A stretch of DNA of 38,873 nucleotides from Bacteroidales bacterium (GTDB lineage: Bacteria > Bacteroidota > Bacteroidia > Bacteroidales > Marinilabiliaceae). Location of the stretch: the NCBI GenBank assembly GCA_024401355.1, contig JAKSLF010000027.1:1-38873 (forward strand), written 5' to 3'. Both the position numbers and the translations under genes were made by a program. The notes beneath the pieces were generated by a model. That model did not search any database. It was not told the DNA's origin and was given only the letters and a program-made list of their open reading frames with translations. Numbering within the stretch: the stretch's first letter is position 1; every line of letters begins with the position of its first letter. Of this stretch, positions 1-7,706 are shown in pieces.

Positions 1-89
1 TCAAAGACATCGTTGCCAAGAATGAGGCGGAAAAGAAGTTGCCTTACTGGTGGGGATGGAGGCGAGATATTACATTCGAACGGATATAA
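1..89 (+). CDS. 3' end of an unidentified gene (partial)
   Basis: An open frame runs in from the left edge and stops with TAA at 87-89. The visible last 28 residues are basic and aromatic, including the stretch LPYWWGWRRDITFERI. Nothing in this tail identifies a family, and the start lies outside the window. The next gene on the same strand has its own promoter about 90 bases later, so the two may be separately transcribed. The frame is short, so this could be chance, but it is open without interruption from the edge and sits where an upstream gene would be expected. Confidence 0.45.
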   Translation, partial: KDIVAKNEAEKKLPYWWGWRRDITFERI

Positions 90-179
90 AGTGGGGACGG
101 GAAGGTGAAATTACATTAGAAGGGATGTAAATTTCGAAGACATTGGTGATGAAGGTGTGGCGGCTGTGTGGGGAAAAAA

Positions 180-210
180 TTTGTTTTGTCTGAAAAGATT
201 TATATCTTTG
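180..210 (+). promoter_or_regulatory. Bacteroidota-type promoter of the DUF1015 gene
   Basis: A TTTG at 180-183 (-33 element) lies 19 bases before TATCTTTG at 203-210 (-7 element). This matches the Bacteroidota consensus TTTG / TAnnTTTG. It leaves about 28 bases to the ATG at 239. Confidence 0.7.
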
Positions 211-238
211 TGTTAATAGAACTAAAAATCTTGTTATC

Positions 239-1480
239 ATGGTAACTGTAAAACCTTTCTGTGGACTGCGTCCACCTCGCGAGATAGCAGAGCGCGTCTC
301 ATGTTTGCCATACGATGTGATGAATGCCGAAGAGGCTGCTGTGATGGCCCAAGGGAAACCGGAGAGTTTCCTGCACGTGACTAGAGCGGAGATTGACTGC
401 AAGGCAGGTACGGATCCGCATAGCGAGGAGGTTTATGCCCAGTCGGTTGCCAATTTCAGGAAGATGCAGGACGAGGGTTGGCTGGTGAGAGACGAGAAGC
501 CTTGCTACTATGTGTATGCCCAGACGATGAACGGAAGGACTCAGTATGGCATTGTGGCTGGTGCTTCATGTGAGGATTACATGAGGGGAACAATAAAGAA
601 GCATGAGCTGACGCGACCAGACAAGGAGGAGGACCGCATGGTGCTGACCCGCCACTTGAGGGCGAATACGGGTCCGGTGTTTTTTGCTTATAAGGCTGTG
701 GCTGAGATTGACGCTATAGTGAATGAGACGATAAAGGGTGAGCCGGAGTATGACTTTGTGGCTGAGGACGGTTTCGGTCATCAGCTGTGGGTGATAAGTG
801 ATGCGGCGAAGGTGGCTGAGATAGAGAGGCTGTTTGCGACGAAGGTGGAGTCGATGTATGTGGCTGACGGACATCACCGTACGGCTGCTGCGGCTAGAAT
901 TGGTGCTGAGATGGCGAAGAGCAACAAGAACCATAATGGCACGGAGGAGTATAATTATTTCATGGCGGTGATTTTCCCTGACAACCAGCTGCAGATTATA
1001 GACTACAACCGCGTGGTGAAAGACTTGAACGGTCTGACGGACGAGGAGTTCATGGGCAAGATGGAGGCTGCGATGGACGTGGAGAAAATGGGACGAGAGA
1101 TATACAAGCCGCAGAGGCTGCATGAGATGTCGATGTATTTCCGTGGGAACTGGTATAAGCTGACTGCACGAACGGGGAGTTACGATGAGACGCCAATTGG
1201 TGTGCTGGACGTGACGATACTGAGCAATGCGGTGCTGGACAAGATATTGGGGATAGAGGATTTGAGACGTTCGACGAGGATAGACTTTGTTGGTGGAATA
1301 CGAGGACTAGGTGAGCTGCAGAGGAGAGTGGACTCGGGCGAGATGGAGGTAGCGTTTGCGCTCTACCCTGTTTCGATGAAGCAACTGATAGACATTGCGG
1401 ACTCGGGAAGCATCATGCCACCGAAGACGACATGGTTTGAGCCCAAGCTACGTTCGGGACTGGTGGTGAAGACGTATTGA
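239..1480 (+). CDS. DUF1015 family protein
   Basis: This 413-residue cytoplasmic protein matches the DUF1015 family in length and in its opening (VKPFCGLRPPREIAERVSCL, then PYDVMNAEEA). The interior motif VADGHHRTAAA near residues 209-219 is typical of the family, which often describes it as a SpoOJ/ParA/ParB/RepB-like or HTH-related protein. Its biochemical role is not established. The DGHHR motif recalls a ParB/sulfiredoxin-like nucleotide-binding motif, but that link is inference. In many Bacteroidota the family sits beside serine biosynthesis genes; none are visible here. A clear promoter lies 28 bases upstream, and a bidirectional hairpin terminator follows the stop. Third codon positions are strongly G-rich compared with plus-strand genes at the right end of the window. 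Confidence 0.9.
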   Translation: MVTVKPFCGLRPPREIAERVSCLPYDVMNAEEAAVMAQGKPESFLHVTRAEIDCKAGTDPHSEEVYAQSVANFRKMQDEGWLVRDEKPCYYVYAQTMNGRTQYGIVAGASCEDYMRGTIKKHELTRPDKEEDRMVLTRHLRANTGPVFFAYKAVAEIDAIVNETIKGEPEYDFVAEDGFGHQLWVISDAAKVAEIERLFATKVESMYVADGHHRTAAAARIGAEMAKSNKNHNGTEEYNYFMAVIFPDNQLQIIDYNRVVKDLNGLTDEEFMGKMEAAMDVEKMGREIYKPQRLHEMSMYFRGNWYKLTARTGSYDETPIGVLDVTILSNAVLDKILGIEDLRRSTRIDFVGGIRGLGELQRRVDSGEMEVAFALYPVSMKQLIDIADSGSIMPPKTTWFEPKLRSGLVVKTY

Positions 1481-1505
1481 AAAGAGCAGAATGACACTAT
1501 AAAAG

Positions 1506-1540
1506 AATCGGACCTCGCAGAGTTGCTGTGAGGTCCGATT
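1506..1540. terminator. Bidirectional intrinsic terminator between convergent genes
   Basis: A 15-base-pair stem pairs 1506-1520 with 1526-1540 (one G-T wobble) around a 5-base loop. On the minus strand the hairpin is followed by TTCTTTTATAG, so it ends the Na/Pi transporter message well. On the plus strand the following bases are only weakly T-rich. Confidence 0.75.
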
Positions 1541-1583
1541 CGCATTAATGGCCCAAAGGGGGAAATGGCCAATGTGCTATGTG

Positions 1584-3272
1584 TTACTTTACGATAACGG
1601 TCTTGGTAGCTTCGACAACATTCATGACGTAGTCGCCAAGCTTCTCGCATTCGTTGACATAGTCGATGTAGAAGACGCCCATCTGGTAGCTGTAGACGCC
1701 ATCGTTGACATCGGCGATGTTCTGGTTGCGGAGCTGCTTGCGATAGTTGTTGATTTCGTGCTCGGTGTTGAGAGGTACGTTGTAGTCGACAGGTTCGAGA
1801 GCCTGTGAGCGAGCCACGACCTTGACCATGCCGTCGACGGCCTTTTCGGCGAGGTCGAGCATGATGTGCATACGTCGGTTCTGGTCGTCGTTGAAATCCT
1901 CCTTGCCATAGCGGCGTCGGCGTCCGAGAGTACGAGCGAGGTTGTAGCATGAGTCGCCGATGCTTTCGAGTTCAGGGATGAGCTTCATCATGCGTTGAAT
2001 CTGAATCTTAGACTCGTTGGAGAGTCGACCTTCACCGACCTTGCTGAGGTAGTTGGCGATTTCGACCTCCATGTTGTCGGTGATGCCTTCGTACTTCTCG
2101 ATCTTGGAGAAATATTTATTGAAGTCGTCTTCGTTGGTAGCATCGGTCAGGCTACGCACGAAGCCGACCATCTTGAGACAACGCTCGGCGAAGTTGTTGA
2201 TTTCCTTCTGAGCCTCGAGAACAGAGAGTTCGGAAGTGGAGAGAAGTCCGGCCGAGATGTAGCGGAGTCGGTATTCCTCCTCCTGCTCCTTTTGAGGAAG
2301 CATCTTGCAGACGAGTCGTTCGATCTGAGGTACGAACCAGATGAGGAGAAGAGTGTTGAAGATGTTGAAAGCCGTATGGAAAGCGGAGAGCTTGAAGAGG
2401 TCGTTGTTGTCGGCACCGAGAACGTCGGTCACGAGCCATCCGACGAAATTGCAAGCCGGATAGAAGACGATGAGGACAACGACGACGCCGAAGACATTGA
2501 AGAACATGTGGGCGAGGGCTGCTCGACGGGCCGAAGTATTGGCGGTGAGCGAAGCCATGAACGCCGTGATGGTAGTACCGATGTTCTGACCCATGGCGAG
2601 TGCGGCAGCCTGTTCGAAGCCGAAGCCAGGGATGTGCATATCGAAGAGCATCAACGTGATAGCCATGGTGGCTGCACTGGCCTGGACAAGCATAGTGACG
2701 AGAGCTCCGACGAGGACGAAGAGGAGAATAGTCCAGAAACTATCGAAAGGCATGTGGGCAAGCATGCCGGCAACAGCCTCGCCGATGTTGAGGTTGGTAG
2801 CAGCGACCTGGAGGTAGGAGAGACCCATGAAGAGGAAGCTGAAGCCGAAGATGAATTCGCCGATGCTCTTGCGCTTGGACTCCTTAGAAAAGAAAAGTGG
2901 CAAACCCAGAGCCATGAGAGGCAGAGAGAATGCCGCGATATCGACCTTGAAACCTACTGCAGAGATGATCCACGCCGTGACTGTCGTGCCGACATTGGCA
3001 CCCATGATAACACCGATGGACTGCTTGAGGGTCATCATGCCAGCATTGACGAAGCTGACGACCATGACAGTGGTGGCGGAAGACGACTGGATGAGAGCCG
3101 TGATGAGGATACCAGTAAGAACGCCCATGACACGGTTGCGAGTCATGGCAGCCAAAATGTTTCGCAGCTTGTCGCCTGCATATTTTTCGAGACCTTCGCT
3201 CATTATCTTCATTCCGTAGAGGAACAAGACCAGTGAGCCGACAAGTGATAGAATTTCAAGGAATATGTCCAT
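1584..3272 (-). CDS. Na/Pi cotransporter family protein with C-terminal PhoU-like domain
   Basis: This 562-residue protein matches the bacterial Na/Pi cotransporter (NptA/YjbB) family, which moves phosphate across the inner membrane with sodium. The N-terminal half is strongly hydrophobic, with about eight membrane segments. It contains the family's inverted-repeat signature twice: ALIQSSSATTVMV near residues 60-72 and MLVQASAATMAIT near 195-207. Downstream motifs include GANVGTTVTAW and GQNIGTTITAF. From about residue 345 the protein is soluble and helical, like the PhoU domain that often caps this family and is thought to regulate it. It is convergent with the DUF1015 gene and shares a terminator hairpin with it. 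The phytase-like phosphatase 1.6 kb away could supply its substrate, which is inference. Confidence 0.93.
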   Translation of the reverse strand: MDIFLEILSLVGSLVLFLYGMKIMSEGLEKYAGDKLRNILAAMTRNRVMGVLTGILITALIQSSSATTVMVVSFVNAGMMTLKQSIGVIMGANVGTTVTAWIISAVGFKVDIAAFSLPLMALGLPLFFSKESKRKSIGEFIFGFSFLFMGLSYLQVAATNLNIGEAVAGMLAHMPFDSFWTILLFVLVGALVTMLVQASAATMAITLMLFDMHIPGFGFEQAAALAMGQNIGTTITAFMASLTANTSARRAALAHMFFNVFGVVVVLIVFYPACNFVGWLVTDVLGADNNDLFKLSAFHTAFNIFNTLLLIWFVPQIERLVCKMLPQKEQEEEYRLRYISAGLLSTSELSVLEAQKEINNFAERCLKMVGFVRSLTDATNEDDFNKYFSKIEKYEGITDNMEVEIANYLSKVGEGRLSNESKIQIQRMMKLIPELESIGDSCYNLARTLGRRRRYGKEDFNDDQNRRMHIMLDLAEKAVDGMVKVVARSQALEPVDYNVPLNTEHEINNYRKQLRNQNIADVNDGVYSYQMGVFYIDYVNECEKLGDYVMNVVEATKTVIVK

Positions 3273-3416
3273 AGGGCAAATTTCTGTTCGAGTTTCAAAT
3301 AATATTTACGTTGTAAATTTATAAAAACTACATCAATAATAAAGCACACTATTATCTAAATGTGCCTCAAAAAAATAAAAAAGTCGAAATAGCAATGTTT
3401 ATATGCAACTATTGAT

Positions 3417-3424
3417 TATCTTTA
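3417..3424 (+). promoter_or_regulatory. Possible -7 element of the glycerate kinase gene
   Basis: TATCTTTA at 3417-3424 differs from TAnnTTTG only in the last base and lies 22 bases before the ATG at 3447. No good TTTG is found at the usual upstream distance, so the call is tentative. Confidence 0.35.
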
Positions 3425-3446
3425 CACACTCTAATTTTCATCAGCG

Positions 3447-4565
3447 ATGTCTGAAAAAATCATTATAGCATTCGATTCGTTCAAAGGTTGCCTAAGTGCG
3501 GCCGAGGCGTGCCATGCGGCAAACATTGGCATGGAGGGAATAGAGATCGTAGAATTGCCGTTGAGTGACGGTGGTGAGGGAATGCTGGAAGTGATGGGGG
3601 AAGCATTGAAGGGAAGCATGATAAGCGTAGAAGCTCACGGACCGCTGATGGAGCCATGCACAGCACATTACGTGATAGCAGGCGACGGGAAGACTGCCGT
3701 CATCGAGATGGCTCAGACGTGTGGACTGACACTAGTGCCGGAGAAGAAACGCAATCCGGAACTGACGACGACATACGGACTGGGAGAAGTGATAGCCGAC
3801 GCATTGGGACGAGGATGTAATAATATAATAATAGGTATAGGTGGAAGTGCGACGAACGATGCGGGAACAGGAATGATGCAGGCGTTGGGTTACTTTTTTA
3901 TAGGTAAAGACGAGCAGGACATCTTTGAGCCGATGTGTGGAAAGATGCTGAGCAACGTAGGTAAGATAGACGAGACGAACGTAGGTCAGGAGGTGAGGGA
4001 TGCGAAATTCACGATAATATGTGACGTAGACAATCCGCTGTATGGTCCACGAGGTGCGGCCCACATCTATGCACCCCAGAAGGGAGCCAACGAAGAGATG
4101 GTGAAGAGGCTGGACATAGGACTGAAGCTGTATGCAGACGACGAGAAGAGGGCGAACGAGAAAGGTGCTGGAGCGGCTGGTGGAATGGGATATGCATTCA
4201 GGCGATACATGAATGCGACGCTAAAGCCGGGAATAGAGGCAGTGATGGATGCGACGAGATTTGACGAAAAGATAAAAGGTGCGAGCCTGATAGTGACAGG
4301 TGAAGGGCGAAGCGACCGACAGACACTGATGGGGAAAGTGGCGGAAGGAGTCAGACAGAGAGCAGAGAAGCAGAAGATAGACGTGGCATTACTGTCGGGA
4401 GCGATAGAGGACAAGGAGATGCTTGAGGCGAAAGGATTCTGGAGAGTGAGAAGCATCAACGAAGGAATTGAGATGGCAAAGGAAGATCTGATGAGACCCG
4501 ACGTGGCTCGTCAAAACATAGCATCGGCAATCAAAAAAGTGATAGAAGAGAGAAAAATTAAATAA
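3447..4565 (+). CDS. Glycerate kinase
   Basis: This 372-residue protein belongs to the GarK/GlxK glycerate kinase family, which phosphorylates D-glycerate (to 2- or 3-phosphoglycerate depending on subtype) in the cytoplasm. The evidence is the N-terminal IIIAFDSFKGCLSA, the LPLSDGGEGMLEVM motif near residues 36-50, the IGIGGSATNDAGTGMMQALG loop near 130-150, and IVTGEGRSDRQTLMGKV near 282-298. Length is normal for the family. It appears monocistronic: the stop falls at 4565, immediately before the promoter of the tRNA gene. The sequence does not separate the 2- and 3-phosphoglycerate subtypes, so no gene symbol is given. Codons are rich in third-position G, as in the DUF1015 gene. Confidence 0.93.
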   Translation: MSEKIIIAFDSFKGCLSAAEACHAANIGMEGIEIVELPLSDGGEGMLEVMGEALKGSMISVEAHGPLMEPCTAHYVIAGDGKTAVIEMAQTCGLTLVPEKKRNPELTTTYGLGEVIADALGRGCNNIIIGIGGSATNDAGTGMMQALGYFFIGKDEQDIFEPMCGKMLSNVGKIDETNVGQEVRDAKFTIICDVDNPLYGPRGAAHIYAPQKGANEEMVKRLDIGLKLYADDEKRANEKGAGAAGGMGYAFRRYMNATLKPGIEAVMDATRFDEKIKGASLIVTGEGRSDRQTLMGKVAEGVRQRAEKQKIDVALLSGAIEDKEMLEAKGFWRVRSINEGIEMAKEDLMRPDVARQNIASAIKKVIEERKIK

Positions 4566-4572
4566 TATTTCA

Positions 4573-4580
4573 TATCTTTG
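4573..4580 (+). promoter_or_regulatory. -7 element of the tRNA-Gly gene
   Basis: TATCTTTG at 4573-4580 matches the Bacteroidota -7 consensus exactly. It lies 24 bases before the mature tRNA 5' end. No clear -33 TTTG is visible. Confidence 0.55.
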
Positions 4581-4604
4581 CAGAAGAAAAGCGTGGAGGT
4601 ACAA

Positions 4605-4677
4605 GCGGTAGTAGCACAGTTGGTAGTGCATTAGCTTCCCAAGCTGAGGGTCGCGGGTTCGAGTCCCGTCTGCCGCT
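4605..4677 (+). tRNA. tRNA-Gly (anticodon CCC)
   Basis: The 73-base sequence folds as a full cloverleaf. The acceptor stem pairs GCGGTAG (4605-4611) with CTGCCGC (4670-4676), followed by discriminator T. The anticodon stem TTAGC/GCTGA encloses the loop TTCCCAA, giving anticodon CCC at 4638-4640, which reads GGG glycine codons. The T loop TTCGAGT is standard. No CCA is encoded; it would be added after transcription. A strong terminator follows at 4702. Confidence 0.95.
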
Positions 4678-4701
4678 CTTTTTTTTAATGGGTTTAGTCT
4701 T

Positions 4702-4739
4702 GCAGGCATTTCAGTGACTGAAAATGTCTGCCTTTTTTT
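4702..4739 (+). terminator. Intrinsic terminator after tRNA-Gly
   Basis: GCAGGCATTTCAGT (4702-4715) pairs with ACTGAAAATGTCTGC (4717-4731), with one bulge and a wobble. CTTTTTTTG follows. It ends the tRNA transcript on the plus strand. Confidence 0.8.
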
Positions 4740-4770
4740 GTAGTAAAGGAAAGAATAAAGAGGTAAGGAG

Positions 4771-4801
4771 GTTGGGATATTCATTGTTTTGCATATATTT
4801 G
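4771..4801 (+). promoter_or_regulatory. Promoter of the histidine phosphatase gene
   Basis: TATATTTG at 4794-4801 matches the -7 consensus. GTTG at 4771-4774, 19 bases upstream, is an imperfect -33 element. The ATG follows 38 bases later. Confidence 0.6.
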
Positions 4802-4839
4802 CATTATAAACTAAGTATTAACAATAAGATTCCATAATC

Positions 4840-6135
4840 ATGAAAATAGATTCGCTATTGGCCATAGGAGCAGGACTGATAATTTCGGTAGCAAGCATGG
4901 CCCAAACAGCAAGAGAAGACTTCAGGAGGAACAAGGACCTCTCGGCAAGCAACTACGTGGCATACGACAATGTGCGCCCAGACGACACCTATAAATATAC
5001 ACCTTCGCCGAAGAACTATGCACCATTCTACATAAGCAACTATGCACGTCATGGGTCGAGATGGCTGATAGTTCCGGAGCAGTATTCGGACCTGGTCAAG
5101 ACACTTGGCATGGCAGAAAAGTATGGCAAGCTGACCGACACGGGCAAAGACGTGCTGGAGAAGATAAGGGAATTCGTCAAGACATGCAAGAACAGACTGG
5201 GTGAGCTGACGCCAGTGGGCGAAAGGCAGCATCACGGGATAGCGAAACGCATGGCGAACAGATTTCCGGAAGTGTTTGCTGGAGATGACGTCTATGTAGA
5301 CGCCCGTTCGACGGTAGTGATACGAAGCATACTGAGCATGACGGCAGAGTGTGAGGAGCTGATGGCATTCAACCCAAAGATAAAGATGCACAACGACGTC
5401 AGCGAGAGTCTGCAGTGGTACATGAACGGACCGATAAAGAATAGAATACAGTCAGCAGTAGACACAGTGGGAGCCATCGGCAGGCACTATGAAGTGGAGT
5501 TGACGCATCCGTCGAGACTGATGGGAGTATTGTTTAACGACCCTGTGTTTGTAGCAGAACATATTGACGCGGCGAAGCTGATGCAGCGACTCTTTGACTT
5601 CAACGGCAACCTGCAGAGCCACGATGCGAAGTTCACCTTCAACGACATATTCACTGAAGACGAGCTGTATGACCTGTGGAAGATAAAAAACATAACATGG
5701 TATGTGAGATATGGAGCAGCACCAGCGTCGAAAGGGATAGCACCATACAGCCAAGCGAACCTGCTGAGGAACATCATAAGCACAGCGGACACCATCATAG
5801 CGAACAAGAACCACGGAGCGACACTGCGATTTGGACACGAGATAAACGTGATGCCGCTGGCGGTGTTGCTGGAGTTGGGTGACTGTGCGAAGGCTGTGGA
5901 GGATCTTGACAACCTGGACAAGGAATGGCTGAACTATCGCATCTATCCGATGGGCTGTAACATACAACTAGTGTTCTACCGTCCGACGAAAGGCAAAGGA
6001 GACATACTGGTGAAAGCATTGCTGAACGAGCATGAGATGTCGATGCCAGTGAAGACGGAGAATTACCCATACTATAAATGGGACGACCTGAGAAGCTACT
6101 ACCTCGGCAAGCTGGACGCCTTTGACAAGGAGTAG
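4840..6135 (+). CDS. Secreted histidine acid phosphatase, MINPP/phytase type
   Basis: This 431-residue protein is a branch-2 histidine phosphatase, a family that removes phosphate from inositol phosphates and other esters through a phospho-histidine intermediate. The N-terminal 21 residues form a signal peptide ending near SMAQ, so it should act in the periplasm or outside. The catalytic RHGSR motif is at residues 70-74, inside ISNYARHGSRW. The C-terminal proton-donor region is the FGHEI at 331-335, where multiple inositol polyphosphate phosphatases have HAE or HE in place of the HD of other phytases. Length and pattern fit Bacteroidota MINPP-like enzymes. It has its own promoter and probably stands alone; its stop is only 3 bases from the stop of the convergent lipoprotein gene. 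True substrate is not shown by the sequence. Confidence 0.87.
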   Translation: MKIDSLLAIGAGLIISVASMAQTAREDFRRNKDLSASNYVAYDNVRPDDTYKYTPSPKNYAPFYISNYARHGSRWLIVPEQYSDLVKTLGMAEKYGKLTDTGKDVLEKIREFVKTCKNRLGELTPVGERQHHGIAKRMANRFPEVFAGDDVYVDARSTVVIRSILSMTAECEELMAFNPKIKMHNDVSESLQWYMNGPIKNRIQSAVDTVGAIGRHYEVELTHPSRLMGVLFNDPVFVAEHIDAAKLMQRLFDFNGNLQSHDAKFTFNDIFTEDELYDLWKIKNITWYVRYGAAPASKGIAPYSQANLLRNIISTADTIIANKNHGATLRFGHEINVMPLAVLLELGDCAKAVEDLDNLDKEWLNYRIYPMGCNIQLVFYRPTKGKGDILVKALLNEHEMSMPVKTENYPYYKWDDLRSYYLGKLDAFDKE

Positions 6136-6138
6136 CGG

Positions 6139-6825
6139 TCAGTTGTTTATTTTCACGACTGGGCGGATAGGCATACCGATGTAGGTCAAATCGCCAGACG
6201 AGACATCGGGCTTGTTGGAATTGAAGAGAATGCGGTAGCCAATGCCGACGTAGAAGAAAGAGCTAGACCAGTAGTAGCCCTTAGCCTGAAAATCGTAGAC
6301 CTTGTAAGGGGCGTCGAGACGACGGTAGGAGCCGGCAGCCGGGAGGTAGATGGAATTGCCAGAAGGGCCAGTCACCTCGTAGCCAAAATATTTGAAATCC
6401 CAACGCCATCGCCACTGACAACTGTCGACGAGTTCCTTCCACTCGGTGATGGTCGGCATACGCCACTGTCCGCCCCACTCCATTCGAGCGGCATCGTACT
6501 GGGTGCCACCGAGATCCTTGCCGATATGGACATAGGCAGTATCGTAGTGCTGATAGTTTTTGAGAGTGAAAGTGTCTTTAGGAGTGACCTCGCCCCAAGC
6601 GTAGTAGTCGCCGGCATCGAGTTCGGTTAGAGCTCCCATGTTGACCTTGGACCAACGGACAGAAAGACCCATATCGACAGCCATGTCGTAGCTCACAGTC
6701 TGTGGGACCTGGACGACACCACCCTTACGCTTGTCGTCGCTATTATTATCGTCTTCCTTGATGCATGACACCGCAGCGAAAGCAACGGCGAGAGTCAGTG
6801 CGACTTTGGTTATATTGATATTCAT
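6139..6825 (-). CDS. FISUMP-domain lipoprotein
   Basis: I start this gene at the ATG at 6825 because it gives a 228-residue protein with a clear lipoprotein leader ending AAVSC (Cys21); an upstream ATG at 6894 would add a non-signal extension overlapping the methyltransferase gene. The mature part carries motifs of the FISUMP (Fibrobacter succinogenes major paralogous) domain common in Bacteroidota: DMGLSVRWSKVNMGA, YYAWGE, WGGQWRMPTITEWKEL, GYYWSSS and a final IGMPIRPV. The domain resembles a C-type-lectin-like fold and its function is generally unknown. It probably sits on an outer membrane face. It is last in a tightly packed minus-strand run, 35 bases after the methyltransferase stop. A TATCTTTA at 6831-6838 lies so close to the ATG that any transcript from it would be nearly leaderless. 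Confidence 0.85.
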   Translation of the reverse strand: MNINITKVALTLAVAFAAVSCIKEDDNNSDDKRKGGVVQVPQTVSYDMAVDMGLSVRWSKVNMGALTELDAGDYYAWGEVTPKDTFTLKNYQHYDTAYVHIGKDLGGTQYDAARMEWGGQWRMPTITEWKELVDSCQWRWRWDFKYFGYEVTGPSGNSIYLPAAGSYRRLDAPYKVYDFQAKGYYWSSSFFYVGIGYRILFNSNKPDVSSGDLTYIGMPIRPVVKINN

Positions 6826-6830
6826 ATTGC

Positions 6831-6838
6831 TAAAGATA
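6831..6838 (-). promoter_or_regulatory. Possible -7 element immediately upstream of the FISUMP gene
   Basis: On the minus strand TATCTTTA differs from TAnnTTTG at one base and ends 5 bases before the ATG. If used, transcription would begin at or next to the start codon. Confidence 0.3.
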
Positions 6839-6860
6839 TATTCATAACTAAAAAAACGGG

Positions 6861-7679
6861 TTACCACCTGACACGATAGAACTCCTTCTGGCAACCTTGG
6901 CGGAAAAAGACGATGCCAAGATGAAGGAGGTCGATGCTAGTCATCACACGAGAGTCGGCCACGATATCGTTCCATGCGGCAGTCATGCCCTGTGACCAAT
7001 GAATGTCGTCGAAGACAATCATCGTGCGTGGAGTAGCATGCTGAGCGATGAGAGAGAAATAGCGCATCGTAGCTTCGTAAGTATGATTGCCGTCGACATA
7101 GAAGAACTCGACATCGGGCATGGACTGAAGAACGTCGGGAAGAATGTCGTCGAAATTGCCGATACGCTGAATGACGGACAATCCGTCGGCCTGGAGAAGA
7201 CGCTGAGCGACCTCGGCACATGAGGCACTGCCTTCGACAGTAATCATCTGAGCGTCGGGAGCAAGAGCACGGGCGATATACTGAGTGCTGACACCGAGAG
7301 AAGTGCCGAGTTCGACCACCCGAAGAGGTTTCCACTCGGAGACGAGACGATAGAGAAGCAGACCATATTTCTCGCTAATAGCGGCATTGCGAGCTATGTT
7401 GCAGACACGACGAAGAGACTTGCGTCCGGCACCAGTGCCAAGGTCGAGGACCTCGATAGACGAGTGGTCGGCGAGGAGACGCTTGCGGTAGTTACGAGTT
7501 AGTTCGCGAAGAGGTTTGTCGACATGACGAGTTGTAATGACATGTCGAACGAGATGATAGACAAAAGGGCTATGGACATGATGTCCACGCCAGAAGCCGG
7601 AACGAAGATGATATTCGACCGACTTGCGGACGAGGTGGATATTGACCAGCCTACGTTGTCTATGGTGTAAAAGATTCAT
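6861..7679 (-). CDS. Class I SAM-dependent methyltransferase
   Basis: This 272-residue protein has the methyltransferase-24 pattern. A glycine-rich SAM-binding motif, RVVELGTSLGVSTQYIARAL, lies near residues 119-138. ITVEGSASCAEVAQ follows, where the acidic residue after the second strand should contact the SAM ribose. FFYVDGNHTYEATM and IVFDDIHWSQGMTAAW come next and resemble the metal-binding acidic residues of catechol-O-methyltransferase-like enzymes. The N-terminal 110 residues are basic and contain HHVHSPFVYHLV, a motif seen in uncharacterised Bacteroidota homologues. There is no signal peptide, so it is cytoplasmic. It lies 27 bases after the sensor kinase and 35 before the lipoprotein, in the same orientation. 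The substrate cannot be told from the sequence. Confidence 0.85.
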   Translation of the reverse strand: MNLLHHRQRRLVNIHLVRKSVEYHLRSGFWRGHHVHSPFVYHLVRHVITTRHVDKPLRELTRNYRKRLLADHSSIEVLDLGTGAGRKSLRRVCNIARNAAISEKYGLLLYRLVSEWKPLRVVELGTSLGVSTQYIARALAPDAQMITVEGSASCAEVAQRLLQADGLSVIQRIGNFDDILPDVLQSMPDVEFFYVDGNHTYEATMRYFSLIAQHATPRTMIVFDDIHWSQGMTAAWNDIVADSRVMTSIDLLHLGIVFFRQGCQKEFYRVRW

Positions 7680-7706
7680 TATAAAAACAGTTCCTCCACA
7701 ATAGTA

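Noticed and set aside
1995-3236. 413-residue plus-strand open frame opposite the Na/Pi transporter
   Set aside because: The product is rich in Glu/Asp/His with no family motif, as expected from the antisense of a membrane-protein gene; the minus-strand gene has clear family motifs.
4605-4740. tRNA-Gly as an integration site for a mobile element
   Set aside because: No integrase and no evident repeat of the tRNA 3' end were seen in the window.
4389-4784. 131-residue minus-strand frame across tRNA-Gly containing AADGTRTRDPQLGKL
   Set aside because: This is the well-known false protein from translating the antisense of a tRNA gene; the cloverleaf and promoter support the tRNA.
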